The notes: generated by a model not told the origin, from the sequence alone. DNA of 64,000 nucleotides from Ruminococcus sp. (GCA_017521805.1 JAFXDK010000057.1:25426-89425); one strand, 5' to 3'. Positions 43,439 to 52,045 are shown, counted from the first letter of the stretch. Program-made: numbers and translations.

Positions 43439-44578
43439 ATGAAAAATCAAAAGAGAAAAGTTATCAGCAGAGTAGTACGCTGGGCTGTACTGCTTACCCT
43501 GCCGCTGACTGCCGCAGGAATTGTCAGGGGAGTGAAAGCGGCGGCAGAAATGCTGAATAATCCCGAAACAAGCAGGCAGACTTTTTCTGAGGTTTCAGAT
43601 AACAGCGAATCCTCAGAGCTTAAAGGGGCGGACTTGCTGTCGGGGGAAATGGTACTTTCCAAAGGATACGGCGTATATGCCGAAACAACAAAGGGCGAGG
43701 TACGTCTGATGAGCCCTCTGGAAATGGAATCGGAGAATCCGGGAGAAAAGCCCTATCCTGAGGAATGGACAAAGGGAATTGAGATTGTCCGCGCAACATA
43801 TGGCAGATACGGCGGAAGTACCTATTTTGACCTTGACGGCGGCAGTCAGGTAAATAATCAGTCTACAATTTCAAATGATACGCTGTTAAGAGAAAGCCGT
43901 TCAGCTCCCGATTTTACTATATCTGATACCAATGAGCCACAGGTGCTTCTTTATCATACTCATACTACAGAGAGCTTTGAGCCATTTGTAAGGGAGAATA
44001 TGGACGCGAATTTCAACTATCGCACCACCGACGAGACAAAAAATATGATTATGGTTGGAAATGCCATTCAGGCTGAGCTTGAAGCCAAGGGAATCGGAGT
44101 TATACACGTTACGGAGATTCATGATTATCCCTCGTATAACGGCTCATACGGCAGAAGCCGCGAAAGTATTATACCCATACTTGAACAGTATCCCGAAATC
44201 AAAGTTGCTCTTGATATCCACCGTGACGCTATTGCAGGGGATGATTTTGCATCTCAGCCATATGTTGAGATAGACGGAAAAGAGGCGGCACAGGTGATGA
44301 TTATATCAGGCTGTGACGACGGAACTCTGGGTATGCCGAATTACATGAAAAATTTCCATTTTGCAAGCAGCTTACAGCGTCAGCTGGAGGGGGATTATCC
44401 GGGACTTACAAGACCCATACTCTTTGATTATCGCCATTACAATCAGGATTTGACAACAGGAAGTCTGCTTGTTGAGGTAGGCTCACACGGAAATACTCTT
44501 GAACAAGCGCAGTATTCGGGACAGCTTATCGGTCGTTCACTTTGCAGATTATTTGATGAAATGAGGGAGCAGTCATAA
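43439..44578 (+). CDS. spoIIP: Stage II sporulation protein P (SpoIIP), cell-wall amidase
   Basis: The protein has 379 residues with an N-terminal membrane segment. The amidase signature is PQVLLYHTHTTESFEPF with its metal-binding His residues, then the SYNGSYGRSRESIIPILEQYPEIKVALDIHRDAIAG region and the late LVEVGSHGNTLEQAQ with the catalytic Glu. SpoIIP cuts stem peptides from glycan and works with SpoIID and SpoIIM in engulfment. The SpoIID-like gene near 2.8 kb is not adjacent. GGTGAGAAG precedes the ATG. Confidence 0.93.
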   Translation: MKNQKRKVISRVVRWAVLLTLPLTAAGIVRGVKAAAEMLNNPETSRQTFSEVSDNSESSELKGADLLSGEMVLSKGYGVYAETTKGEVRLMSPLEMESENPGEKPYPEEWTKGIEIVRATYGRYGGSTYFDLDGGSQVNNQSTISNDTLLRESRSAPDFTISDTNEPQVLLYHTHTTESFEPFVRENMDANFNYRTTDETKNMIMVGNAIQAELEAKGIGVIHVTEIHDYPSYNGSYGRSRESIIPILEQYPEIKVALDIHRDAIAGDDFASQPYVEIDGKEAAQVMIISGCDDGTLGMPNYMKNFHFASSLQRQLEGDYPGLTRPILFDYRHYNQDLTTGSLLVEVGSHGNTLEQAQYSGQLIGRSLCRLFDEMREQS

Positions 44579-44610
44579 AAAATGGCATAAAAAAGACGGT
44601 CAGAGGGGTA

Positions 44611-44874
44611 TTGATATACCTTGTACTGACCGTTGGTATCTGGATGTTTATATATTCCTACACAAATTCCCATAACAGAATTACAGCAGAAAAAATAACT
44701 CCTGCGGCTTTTTCTGTTGATGAAGATGAGTGGGAAATTAGATTAATGGGCAGAAAATTCAGATTTGAACCTGAAATTTTTGATTCTGACAGCAAATTCT
44801 ATTTTATATCATACATTTTTGCTCCTGTGGAATTAAGGGGATCGATATTATGTACTGAAAGAGCGTGGGAATAA
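44611..44874 (+). CDS. Small membrane protein downstream of spoIIP (start unclear)
   Basis: A single membrane segment (IYLVLTVGIWMFIYSYTN) precedes a short extracellular part. No family is recognised. From the TTG at 44611 it has 87 residues, with AGAGGGG only 2 bp upstream. The frame stays open upstream to 44560 and encodes KNGIKKTVRG, a typical basic leader of a membrane protein. That leader would begin at a noncanonical ATA (44575), six bases after GGGAG and overlapping the spoIIP stop. The gene ends 27 bp inside the convergent amidase gene. Confidence 0.55.
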   Translation: MIYLVLTVGIWMFIYSYTNSHNRITAEKITPAAFSVDEDEWEIRLMGRKFRFEPEIFDSDSKFYFISYIFAPVELRGSILCTERAWE

Positions 44875-45420
44875 AAATTCGGGCTTCGATGTCATATCGT
44901 CGTAGAAGCAGTTAAGCTCCCCTGCATAGTAAAGCTCAGCATTTGGGAAATTTCGGAAATCATCGGGAGTATAAAGGGAGAACGGCTTTTCAAGAGGGAT
45001 GCCTATTCTTTCCATAGTATACGCAACAAATTGAGAACAGACAAAATTCTTATCCCTTGCCCAGTTTTTTTTCAGATACAGAGGGACAAGTCCCAGAAGA
45101 TTATAGGAATAAATTTTGCGGTTATCGACGAAATGCTGTATGATTCTGTTGTATTCGGCTTTCTGCCCTGCTGTGACTTTAACTCGGTAAATTTCGCAGG
45201 GGATAAAGTCAAACTGCCCGAGAGTACCTTTTCCCACGATTTCCCTGTTGAAAGTAGCAGGGAGGATAAAGGGGCGGTATGTACGGCAGAAGCTGTACAT
45301 TTCAGAGAGGTCGGCACTGCTGGAAAGGGAGACATGATTATATGGTTTTTTTGTCATAAATCTGAATAATCGCGCAGGTCTTGTGCCTGTTTGTGCAACT
45401 ATGATATAAATATAATCCAA
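44848..45420 (-). CDS. Permuted papain-like amidase (YiiX/NlpC-P60 relative)
   Basis: The protein has 190 residues. The likely catalytic His is in PYNHVSLS and the Cys in NFVCSQFVAYTMERIGI, i.e. His before Cys, the permuted order of the YaeF/YiiX branch. It has no signal peptide, so action is probably in the cytoplasm. The start is a TTG at 45420, preceded by a strong GGAGGTGA; the ATG 21 bases upstream (45441) overlaps that site. Substrate unknown. Confidence 0.78.
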   Translation of the reverse strand: MDYIYIIVAQTGTRPARLFRFMTKKPYNHVSLSSSADLSEMYSFCRTYRPFILPATFNREIVGKGTLGQFDFIPCEIYRVKVTAGQKAEYNRIIQHFVDNRKIYSYNLLGLVPLYLKKNWARDKNFVCSQFVAYTMERIGIPLEKPFSLYTPDDFRNFPNAELYYAGELNCFYDDMTSKPEFLFPRSFST

Positions 45421-45470
45421 ACGTTCACCTCCATATATCAATATGTAAAAAGCATAATTTTTCTACAAAT

Positions 45471-45499
45471 ATTATACCATAAACTCTTGCAAATTTCAA
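45471..45499 (-). promoter_or_regulatory. Leftward sigma-A promoter of the amidase gene
   Basis: On the minus strand TTGAAA (45499-45494) and TATAAT (45476-45471) are 17 bp apart. Its -35 lies inside the palindrome shared with the rightward tRNA promoter. Confidence 0.75.
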
Positions 45500-45515
45500 G
45501 AGTTTTTGATATAAT
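45487..45515 (+). promoter_or_regulatory. Rightward sigma-A promoter of tRNA-Arg
   Basis: TTGCAA (45487-45492) and TATAAT (45510-45515) with a 17-bp spacer. It overlaps the leftward promoter head-to-head within the palindrome 45481-45505. Confidence 0.8.
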
Positions 45516-45556
45516 ATTATTTAGCATTGTTTGTATATAGGGGTTCCCTATAATTT

Positions 45557-45631
45557 GCGCCTGTAGCTCAGTGGATAGAGCAGTGGCCTCCGACGCCATG
45601 TGCGCTGGTTCGATTCCAGTCAGGTGTACCA
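45557..45631 (+). tRNA. tRNA-Arg (anticodon CCG)
   Basis: A full cloverleaf of 75 nt: acceptor GCGCCTG with CAGGTGT, D-arm GCTC/GAGC, anticodon arm GTGGC/GCCAT with loop CTCCGAC (anticodon CCG) and T-arm GCTGG/CCAGT with TTCGATT. CCA is encoded (45629-45631). Confidence 0.95.
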
Positions 45632-45644
45632 ATTAGATGTTAGA

Positions 45645-45690
45645 AATCAGAGGTTAGAAGTAAAAATGTTTCGTGCCTCTGATTTTTTGG
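45645..45690 (+). terminator. Terminator after tRNA-Arg, inside a dispersed repeat
   Basis: AATCAGAGG (45645-45653) pairs with CCTCTGATT (45676-45684), followed by TTTT. The flanking TTAGATGTTAGA words match the repeat at 34901. Confidence 0.75.
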
Positions 45691-45727
45691 AATTATTTTG
45701 GAAATGTAGAATAAAGGTGTGTGCAAA

Positions 45728-46315
45728 ATGAATAAAAGTAAAATACTTCCGCTGATTGAGGGAGCATTTGTAATCGCCATGGGTGTGGTGCTAAGTTACG
45801 CTATAATATTCAAGCTTCCGTGGGGAGGCACAGTAACCCTGCTGAGTATGCTTCCTGTAGCTATGTACAGCATAAAGCACGGGATAAAAAAGGGTTTGGC
45901 GATATCCTTTATATTCTCCCTTTTCCAGTTTGCGCAAGGAATCGGCGACGGAATATTCGCATGGGGACTTACACCTGCCATGCTTATAGCCTGCATACTT
46001 CTTGATTATATCGTTGCATTTACAGTAATCGGACTTGCAGGAATGTTTAGAAATAAAGGGGTAAAAGGCTGGGTAATCGGCACAGGAATGGCATTGTTTA
46101 TGAGATTTATATGCCACTTCCTCAGCGGAGTAGTAATATTCCACAGCGCAGGAAAGCTCTGGGAGGGCTTTTCTACGGATAATACATATCTTTACAGCCT
46201 GCTTTACAACGGCTGTTATATGCTGCCTGAAATCACATTTACCTGTATCGGAGCAGTAATAATGTTCAGAGTTCCCGTAATAAAAAAGCTGATAGTAAGA
46301 ACAGCGGCACAATAG
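45728..46315 (+). CDS. thiT: ECF-type thiamine transporter S component ThiT
   Basis: The protein has 195 residues with six membrane segments. The motif KLPWGGTVTLLSMLPVAMYSIKHG and LLDYIVAFTVIGLAGMFRNKG match the ThiT/YuaJ family. FAQGIGDGIFAWGLTPAMLIACILLDY lies between. ThiT binds thiamine and docks on a shared EcfAAT module encoded elsewhere. No TPP riboswitch is seen in the short leader. The ATG at 45728 follows AAAGGTG. Confidence 0.85.
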   Translation: MNKSKILPLIEGAFVIAMGVVLSYAIIFKLPWGGTVTLLSMLPVAMYSIKHGIKKGLAISFIFSLFQFAQGIGDGIFAWGLTPAMLIACILLDYIVAFTVIGLAGMFRNKGVKGWVIGTGMALFMRFICHFLSGVVIFHSAGKLWEGFSTDNTYLYSLLYNGCYMLPEITFTCIGAVIMFRVPVIKKLIVRTAAQ

Positions 46316-46326
46316 GGTGATTATTC

Positions 46327-46368
46327 TACCGTACATAATCGACAATTCGGTTGTGTGCGGTATTTTTT
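46327..46368 (+). terminator. Terminator after thiT
   Basis: A 12-bp stem with G-U pairs (46327-46338 with 46351-46362) is followed by TTTTTTC. Confidence 0.8.
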
Positions 46369-46429
46369 CTGCAAATTTTTAAGAAAGTGTAAATTTTATT
46401 CAACAATTCAATAAAAATCAGAAATGCCA

Positions 46430-46458
46430 TTGAAAATTTATGTGCAATATGTTATAAT
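46430..46458 (+). promoter_or_regulatory. Sigma-A promoter of the PAS-domain gene
   Basis: TTGAAA (46430-46435) and TATAAT (46453-46458) are separated by 17 bp. Confidence 0.8.
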
Positions 46459-46494
46459 AAATATAGTATCCTGTTATTGAAAGGAGTGTGCGCA

Positions 46495-47328
46495 ATGGCG
46501 GATAAAATTTCAGGAGAATTTAACAAATTAAACGGCGAATTACTCAGCATAAACGACAACCTCAGCAAGCTTACATCAGAAGTAATAGACTTGCTTGGAA
46601 GCGGTATAGTTGCGTATACCCTTCCTGAAAGAAAAATACTTGTACTTAATCAGGAGGCGCGGAGAATGTTTGACGCTCCTGAGATAGAAGCAGGAAAATC
46701 CAATTTCAACGTTATGGGAAGAGTGATTCAGGAGGACAGGGAAGCTGTCAGCATTGCTGTAAGAAAGCTGAAATATCCTGGGGATATAACAAGTTTTGTA
46801 TTCCACAATCTGAAAATGGACGGCAGTCTTGCAACATTTAAGTGTACTACAAAGCTGCTTAGTTTTGCAGACGGAAGCCGTTATATTCTCAGTTCTCTCA
46901 ACGATATAACAGAGCAGGAGGCAATTGAAAGACGCATTGAGGAGGAACGTATGCGCTATAAAGCGGCTCTCTCAATAGGGAGCATGGCATTTATAACCAT
47001 AGACCTTACCGACGGTATGCTCAATGAGCCGATAATTACGAGATACGGCGAAAATCTCACGGAACAGCTGGGACTTGAATATCCCGTATTTTACGACAAC
47101 TTTGCCCGTAAGATGTTCAGCAGTGAGCGCATAGAGACAAACAGTGATAAAATAGGGATTATCCGGAGCCGCCGAAAGCTGCTTGCGGCGTACAAGGAGG
47201 GAACGACAGTGATTGACCTTGATTATACCGTTCCGGAACAGAAAAGGAAAGTGCATCTTATAGTAATGCTTCACAAACAGCAGCAGAATACAATTGCCAG
47301 TTTTATTTTTTACGATTCAGAAAAGTAA
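46495..47328 (+). CDS. PAS-domain protein without an output domain
   Basis: The protein has 277 residues and no membrane segment. Residues about 20-135 form a PAS fold (LLGSGIVAYTLPERKILVLNQEARRMFDAPE ... LSSLNDITEQEAIERRIEEE). A short helix links to a second PAS-like region ending KVHLIVMLHKQQQNTIASFIFYDSEK. There is no kinase, GGDEF, EAL or DNA-binding part, so it would act through a partner or be a truncated sensor. A terminator follows the stop by 8 bp. AAAGGAG precedes the start at 46495. Confidence 0.75.
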   Translation: MADKISGEFNKLNGELLSINDNLSKLTSEVIDLLGSGIVAYTLPERKILVLNQEARRMFDAPEIEAGKSNFNVMGRVIQEDREAVSIAVRKLKYPGDITSFVFHNLKMDGSLATFKCTTKLLSFADGSRYILSSLNDITEQEAIERRIEEERMRYKAALSIGSMAFITIDLTDGMLNEPIITRYGENLTEQLGLEYPVFYDNFARKMFSSERIETNSDKIGIIRSRRKLLAAYKEGTTVIDLDYTVPEQKRKVHLIVMLHKQQQNTIASFIFYDSEK

Positions 47329-47336
47329 TAAATCAT

Positions 47337-47370
47337 TGTGTGCGGTAAATTTATCGCACACATTTTTTTT
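47337..47370 (+). terminator. Terminator after the PAS-domain gene
   Basis: The stem 47337-47345 with 47354-47362 can extend to the centre through TAAATTTA and is followed by TTTTTTTT. Confidence 0.85.
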
Positions 47371-47383
47371 GCCGATAAATTAA

Positions 47384-47549
47384 TATAGGGCATCTCTAAA
47401 AACCCGTTTGATTAAAGAAAAAGCAGATAGGTACGGCAGCTGTAAGGAAACCTTCCGAAGGCGTGCTGTCGCACTCCAAGGGAGGTTGACGCAGCAGATG
47501 TCGTGCTTAGCTGTTTTTTCTAAAAAGGGGTTTTTAGAGATGCCCTATA
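47384..47549. mobile_element. MITE with perfect 22-bp terminal inverted repeats
   Basis: Ends TATAGGGCATCTCTAAAAACCC (47384-47405) and its exact complement (47528-47549) bound a 166-bp element with no coding capacity. Its outermost TATA may include a TA target duplication. A related end (GGGCACCTCTAATAACCC) lies at 63864. Confidence 0.85.
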
Positions 47550-47559
47550 TATATATTCT

Positions 47560-47590
47560 CTGTAGGGGACGGCGCCCACGACGTCCCGAT
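47560..47590. repeat. REP-like single-hairpin unit
   Basis: CTGTAGGGGACG...CGTCCCGATAT has the same plan as one half of the double-hairpin family. It directly follows the MITE. I see no gene from 47550 to 47764. Confidence 0.5.
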
Positions 47591-47673
47591 ATGCATGTAT
47601 AATTCATTGGAGCGCCGAAGGAGTCACCCACTATATAATAAAAATTATTTACGTAATATTTTACACATAATAC

Positions 47674-47702
47674 TTGCAAAATTATTTTATTTGTGTTATA
47701 AT
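47674..47702 (+). promoter_or_regulatory. Sigma-A promoter of the topoisomerase pair
   Basis: TTGCAA (47674-47679) and TATAAT (47697-47702) with a 17-bp spacer. Confidence 0.8.
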
Positions 47703-47764
47703 TTTCAAGATACGAGATAAATTCATCTGCGAAAATTCAGATTCATCGCATGAAAGGATATATA

Positions 47765-49744
47765 ATGGCTAAGAAAAAGGATTACGGCAACGACAGTATT
47801 ACCATGCTGAAAGGTGCCGATAAGGTACGTAAACGACCTGCGGTTATTTTCGGCTCTGACGGTCTCGACGGCTGTGAGCACTCAATATTTGAGGTTATTT
47901 CAAACTCCATAGACGAAGCCCGTGCAGGATTCGGACATAAAATCATTATAACCTATTACCGCAATCACGATATCGAGGTTGAGGATTTCGGCCGCGGCTG
48001 TCCTGTTGACTACAACAACAACGAAAAGCGCTATAACTGGGAGCTTGTATACTGCGAGCTTTATGCAGGCGGTAAGTATGACGCTTCCTCTGAATCATAC
48101 GAATATTCCCTCGGTCTTAACGGTCTTGGACTTTGTGCCACACAGTTTGCCTCTGAATATATGGATGTTGAGGTTATCCGCGACGGTTACAAATACAACC
48201 TGCATTTTGAAAAGGGAAACAATGTGGGCGGTCTTAAAAAAGAGGAGACAAAGAAGAAACAGACAGGTACAAAAACGCGCTGGAGACCTGACCTTGATGT
48301 ATTTACAGATATAAATGTATCTGAGGAGTACTTCCACGATATTCTGAAACGTCAGGCTGTAGTAAACCCTAATATACTGTTTCTGTTCAGATTCCAGAAC
48401 GAAGCAGGTGGATTCAACGAGACTGAGTTTATCTATGAAAACGGCATAACAGATTATGTTACCGAAATAGCAGGTGAGAACGCTCTCACCACCGTTCAGC
48501 ACTGGACTGCCGAGAAAAAGGGTAAAGACCGCGAGGACAAGCCCGAATACAAAGTAAAGCTTGATGTTGCCTTAACTTTTTCAAATAAGGCTAAGCTGAC
48601 AGAGTACTACCACAATTCAAGTTTTCTGGAGCATGGCGGCTCTCCTGAGGATGCCGTAAAACGTGCATTTACCGCGCAGATTGACAGCTATATCAAGTCA
48701 GTCAACGGTTATCAGAAAAACGAAAGCAAGATTAAATATGAGGACGTTGACGAGTGCCTTATACTTGTATCATCGTCATTTTCAACGGTGACTTCTTACG
48801 AAAACCAGACGAAAAAGGCTATTACAAATAAGTTTATCCGTGAAGCTATGACAGAGTTTCTCCGTCATCAGCTTGAAGTTTACTTTATAGAAAATCCCGA
48901 CGAGGCTAAGCGTATTTCAGAGCAGATTCTTCTCAACAAAAGAAGCCGTGAAAACGCTGAGAAAACCCGTCTCAACATGAAAAAGAAACTGACGGGAACA
49001 ATTGATTTAGCAAACAGCGTTGAAAAATTCGTTGACTGTCGTACAAAGGATATCAGCCGCCGCGAAATCTATATAGTGGAGGGTGATTCGGCTCTCGGCT
49101 CTGTAAAGCTTGCCCGTGATGCCGAATTTCAGGCAGTTATCCCCATTCGAGGAAAGATTCTTAACTGCCTTAAAGCAGAGTATACCAAGATATTCAAAAG
49201 CGATATTATAACCGATTTGATAAAGGTTCTGGGCTGTGGTGTTGAAGTCACAACAAAGGCTAATAAGGAGCTTTCAACATTTGATATCAATAATTTCCGC
49301 TGGAGCAAAATCGTAATATGTACCGATGCCGATGTTGACGGCTTCCAGATTCGTACTCTTATTCTCACAATGCTCTATCGCCTTACTCCCACGCTTATTG
49401 AGCAGGGATATGTATATATTGCGGAATCGCCCCTGTTTGAAATCAACACAAAGGAAAAGACATACTTTGCCTATACTGAGCAGGAAAAACAGCGTATTCT
49501 TGCGCAAATCGGGGATAAAAAGCATACAATCCAGCGTTCAAAAGGTCTTGGTGAAAACGAACCCGATATGATGAACTTAACCACAATGAATCCCGATACA
49601 CGCCGTCTTATCAAGGTAACAACCGACGATATCCGCGAATCTGCTGAGATTTTTGAAATGCTTCTCGGTGACGATTTACAGGGACGTAAGGACTATATTG
49701 CTGAATACGGAGCCGATTATCTTGAAATGGCTGATATAAGCTAA
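47765..49744 (+). CDS. parE: Type IIA topoisomerase B subunit (ParE-like)
   Basis: The protein has 659 residues. The GHKL ATPase motifs are EVISNSIDEARAG, VEDFGRGCPVDYN and the SLGLNGLGLCATQFAS lid. The Toprim metal site is YIVEGDSALGSVKLARD, IRGKILNCLKA and CTDADVDGFQIRTLILTMLYR. The Ser-Ala-Leu-Gly and GFQI readings differ from classic GyrB (SAGG, GAHI), which fits a diverged topo IV-type paralogue. With ParC downstream it would decatenate chromosomes. AAAGGATATATA precedes the start at 47765. Confidence 0.88.
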   Translation: MAKKKDYGNDSITMLKGADKVRKRPAVIFGSDGLDGCEHSIFEVISNSIDEARAGFGHKIIITYYRNHDIEVEDFGRGCPVDYNNNEKRYNWELVYCELYAGGKYDASSESYEYSLGLNGLGLCATQFASEYMDVEVIRDGYKYNLHFEKGNNVGGLKKEETKKKQTGTKTRWRPDLDVFTDINVSEEYFHDILKRQAVVNPNILFLFRFQNEAGGFNETEFIYENGITDYVTEIAGENALTTVQHWTAEKKGKDREDKPEYKVKLDVALTFSNKAKLTEYYHNSSFLEHGGSPEDAVKRAFTAQIDSYIKSVNGYQKNESKIKYEDVDECLILVSSSFSTVTSYENQTKKAITNKFIREAMTEFLRHQLEVYFIENPDEAKRISEQILLNKRSRENAEKTRLNMKKKLTGTIDLANSVEKFVDCRTKDISRREIYIVEGDSALGSVKLARDAEFQAVIPIRGKILNCLKAEYTKIFKSDIITDLIKVLGCGVEVTTKANKELSTFDINNFRWSKIVICTDADVDGFQIRTLILTMLYRLTPTLIEQGYVYIAESPLFEINTKEKTYFAYTEQEKQRILAQIGDKKHTIQRSKGLGENEPDMMNLTTMNPDTRRLIKVTTDDIRESAEIFEMLLGDDLQGRKDYIAEYGADYLEMADIS

Positions 49745-49756
49745 AGGAGTGGGAAA

Positions 49757-51997
49757 ATGCCGCGTAAAAAAGAAACACCTAAAAAGCCGACTGCTTTCAA
49801 GCATGAGGCTTATATTGAGGGTTCGGGAAGTATCGTTGATGAGACTATAACCGATACCCTGAAAAAGAATTATATGCCCTACGCTATGAGCGTTATTATA
49901 TCACGAGCGCTGCCCGAAATTGACGGATTTAAGCCTTCTCACCGTAAGCTTTTATATATGATGTATAAAAGCGGCTTGCTCAATCCAGACAAGGAGCGTT
50001 CAAAATCCGCTAATGTTGTAGGTGCGACAATGAAGCTGAATCCTCACGGCGACCAGTCCATTTATGAGACTATGGTGCGTCTTACAAGGGGAAATGAAGC
50101 ACTTCTTCACCCTTATGTTGATTCTAAGGGTACTTTCGGAAAGCAGTATTCTTCAAATATGAAAGCTGCTGCATCGCGATATACTGAGGTTAAGCTTGAA
50201 AGAATCTGTGCGGAGCTTTTCCGCGATATTGACAAGGATACTGTTGATTTCGTCCCCAACTATGACAATACTATGCAGGAGCCGACCTTGCTCCCTGCTA
50301 CATTCCCAACAGTTCTTGTAAATGCAAATACGGGTATTGCTGTATCTATGGCAAGCAATGTGTGCCCCTTTAATCTTGAAGAAATCTGCGAGACTACCAT
50401 TGCATTGATGAAAAATCCCGAACATGATATATTGAGTACGCTGAAAGGTCCTGATTTCCCCGGCGGAGGTTTCCTCTACTATGACGAGGCGGAGCTGAAT
50501 AAGGTTTACGAAACAGGACGGGGAAGCATTAAACTCCGCTGTAAGTACAACTATGACAAATCTTCAAACTGTCTTGAAATAACCGAGATTCCCTATTCTA
50601 CAACGGTTGAGGCGATTATCTCAAAAGTTGTGGATTTGGTAAAATCGGGCAAACTCCGTGAAGTGTCCTATATCCGCGACGAAACAGGTATTGACGGTCT
50701 GAAAATCGCCATTGACCTGAAAAGAGGTACAGACCCCGACGCGCTTATGCAGAAACTTTACCGTCTTACTCCTTTGCAGGACAGTTATCCCTGTAACTTC
50801 AATATCCTTATTGCAGGTACGCCTAAGGTTATGGGCGTAAGGGAGATTCTTACGGAATGGGTTGCTTTCCGTGAGGAATGTGTAAAGCGCCGTACTTACT
50901 ACGATTTGCAGAAGAAGAAAGAGAAGCTTCACTTGCTGGAGGCTCTTGCAAAAATTCTCCTTGACATTGACAAGGCTATAAGAATTATCCGCGAAACTGA
51001 AAATGAAGCCGATGTTGTGCCGAATCTTATGGTAGGCTTCGGAATTGACGAAATTCAGGCGGAATATGTGGCTGAAATCAAGCTGAGAAACATCAATAAG
51101 GAGTATATCCTCCGCAGAATTGCCGATGTTGACCAACTGAAAAAGGACATTGCGGAAATGGAGGAAATCCTCGGCGACAAGAAGAAAATCCGCGCTGTTA
51201 TTATCAAGGAATTGAAAGATGTTGTAAAAAACTACGGTCAGCCGAGAAAAACTCAGTTCTACTATATCACCGATGTTGAGGACGAGGGCGAAATTGACGA
51301 TACTCCCGATTATCCCGTTCATCTATTTGTGACAGAAAGCGGTTATTTCAAGAAGATTACGCCTCAATCTCTCCGTATGAGCGGTGAGCAGAAGATTAAA
51401 GAGGGCGACTACATCAGTCAGACCTTTGAGGCGACAAACAAAACAGAGCTGATATTCTTCACTGATAAGGCGCAGGCTTACAAATCAAAGGCAAGCGCTT
51501 TCGAGGACAGCAAGGCAAGTTTGCTCGGCGACTATATCCCTGCAAAGCTTAGCTTTGACGAGGGTGAAAATCTGAAATGTCTTGTGCCTACTGTGGATTA
51601 CAGCGGCTATATGATTTTCTTCTTTGAAAACGGCAAGGCAGCGAAAATTCCCCTTAAATCCTATGAAACTAAGACCAACCGCAAAAAGCTTGCCAATGCT
51701 TTTTCTGATAAATCGCCTCTTATTGCGGCAATTTTCACTGCGGAGGATTCCGATATCCTGCTGAGGACTTCAAGCGGTCACGCTCTTGTATTCAACACGG
51801 GTATGATTTTGCCCAAAACATCGAGAAATTCACAGGGCGTACAGGTTATAAACCTCCGCAAAAAAGCTGTGCTTGAATCGGCTGAAATCGTCTCTGCTGA
51901 GGCTGTTGCGGAGCTTGAAAAGTATCGTGCGAAATCCGTTCCTGCGGCCGGTAAGCCTGCAAAGGAACTGGGCGACTCAAATCAGCTGACATTTTAA
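49757..51997 (+). CDS. parC: Type IIA topoisomerase A subunit (ParC-like)
   Basis: The protein has 746 residues. The DNA-cleaving Tyr142 lies in AAASRYTEVKL. The quinolone region reads NPHGDQSIYETMV, with Gln100 where GyrA/ParC usually have Ser and Glu104 retained. A coiled-coil arm (about 370-490) precedes a C-terminal beta-propeller portion that is short. It starts 12 bp after parE with AAAGGAGTGGG. The divergence from GyrA suggests a topo IV-type paralogue; a main gyrase should be elsewhere. Confidence 0.88.
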   Translation: MPRKKETPKKPTAFKHEAYIEGSGSIVDETITDTLKKNYMPYAMSVIISRALPEIDGFKPSHRKLLYMMYKSGLLNPDKERSKSANVVGATMKLNPHGDQSIYETMVRLTRGNEALLHPYVDSKGTFGKQYSSNMKAAASRYTEVKLERICAELFRDIDKDTVDFVPNYDNTMQEPTLLPATFPTVLVNANTGIAVSMASNVCPFNLEEICETTIALMKNPEHDILSTLKGPDFPGGGFLYYDEAELNKVYETGRGSIKLRCKYNYDKSSNCLEITEIPYSTTVEAIISKVVDLVKSGKLREVSYIRDETGIDGLKIAIDLKRGTDPDALMQKLYRLTPLQDSYPCNFNILIAGTPKVMGVREILTEWVAFREECVKRRTYYDLQKKKEKLHLLEALAKILLDIDKAIRIIRETENEADVVPNLMVGFGIDEIQAEYVAEIKLRNINKEYILRRIADVDQLKKDIAEMEEILGDKKKIRAVIIKELKDVVKNYGQPRKTQFYYITDVEDEGEIDDTPDYPVHLFVTESGYFKKITPQSLRMSGEQKIKEGDYISQTFEATNKTELIFFTDKAQAYKSKASAFEDSKASLLGDYIPAKLSFDEGENLKCLVPTVDYSGYMIFFFENGKAAKIPLKSYETKTNRKKLANAFSDKSPLIAAIFTAEDSDILLRTSSGHALVFNTGMILPKTSRNSQGVQVINLRKKAVLESAEIVSAEAVAELEKYRAKSVPAAGKPAKELGDSNQLTF

Positions 51998-52011
51998 TTC
52001 GTAATTTTTGC

Positions 52012-52045
52012 AGGGCGGTGACTTGTTCATCGCCTTGTTTTTTTC
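52012..52045 (+). terminator. Terminator after parC
   Basis: An 8-bp stem with one G-U pair (52014-52021 with 52027-52034) and a CTTGT loop is followed by TTGTTTTTTTC. Confidence 0.85.

Noticed and set aside
44560-44610. Definite N-terminal extension of the gene after spoIIP
   Set aside because: It needs a noncanonical ATA start, so it is only discussed as a finding and not used for the coordinates.
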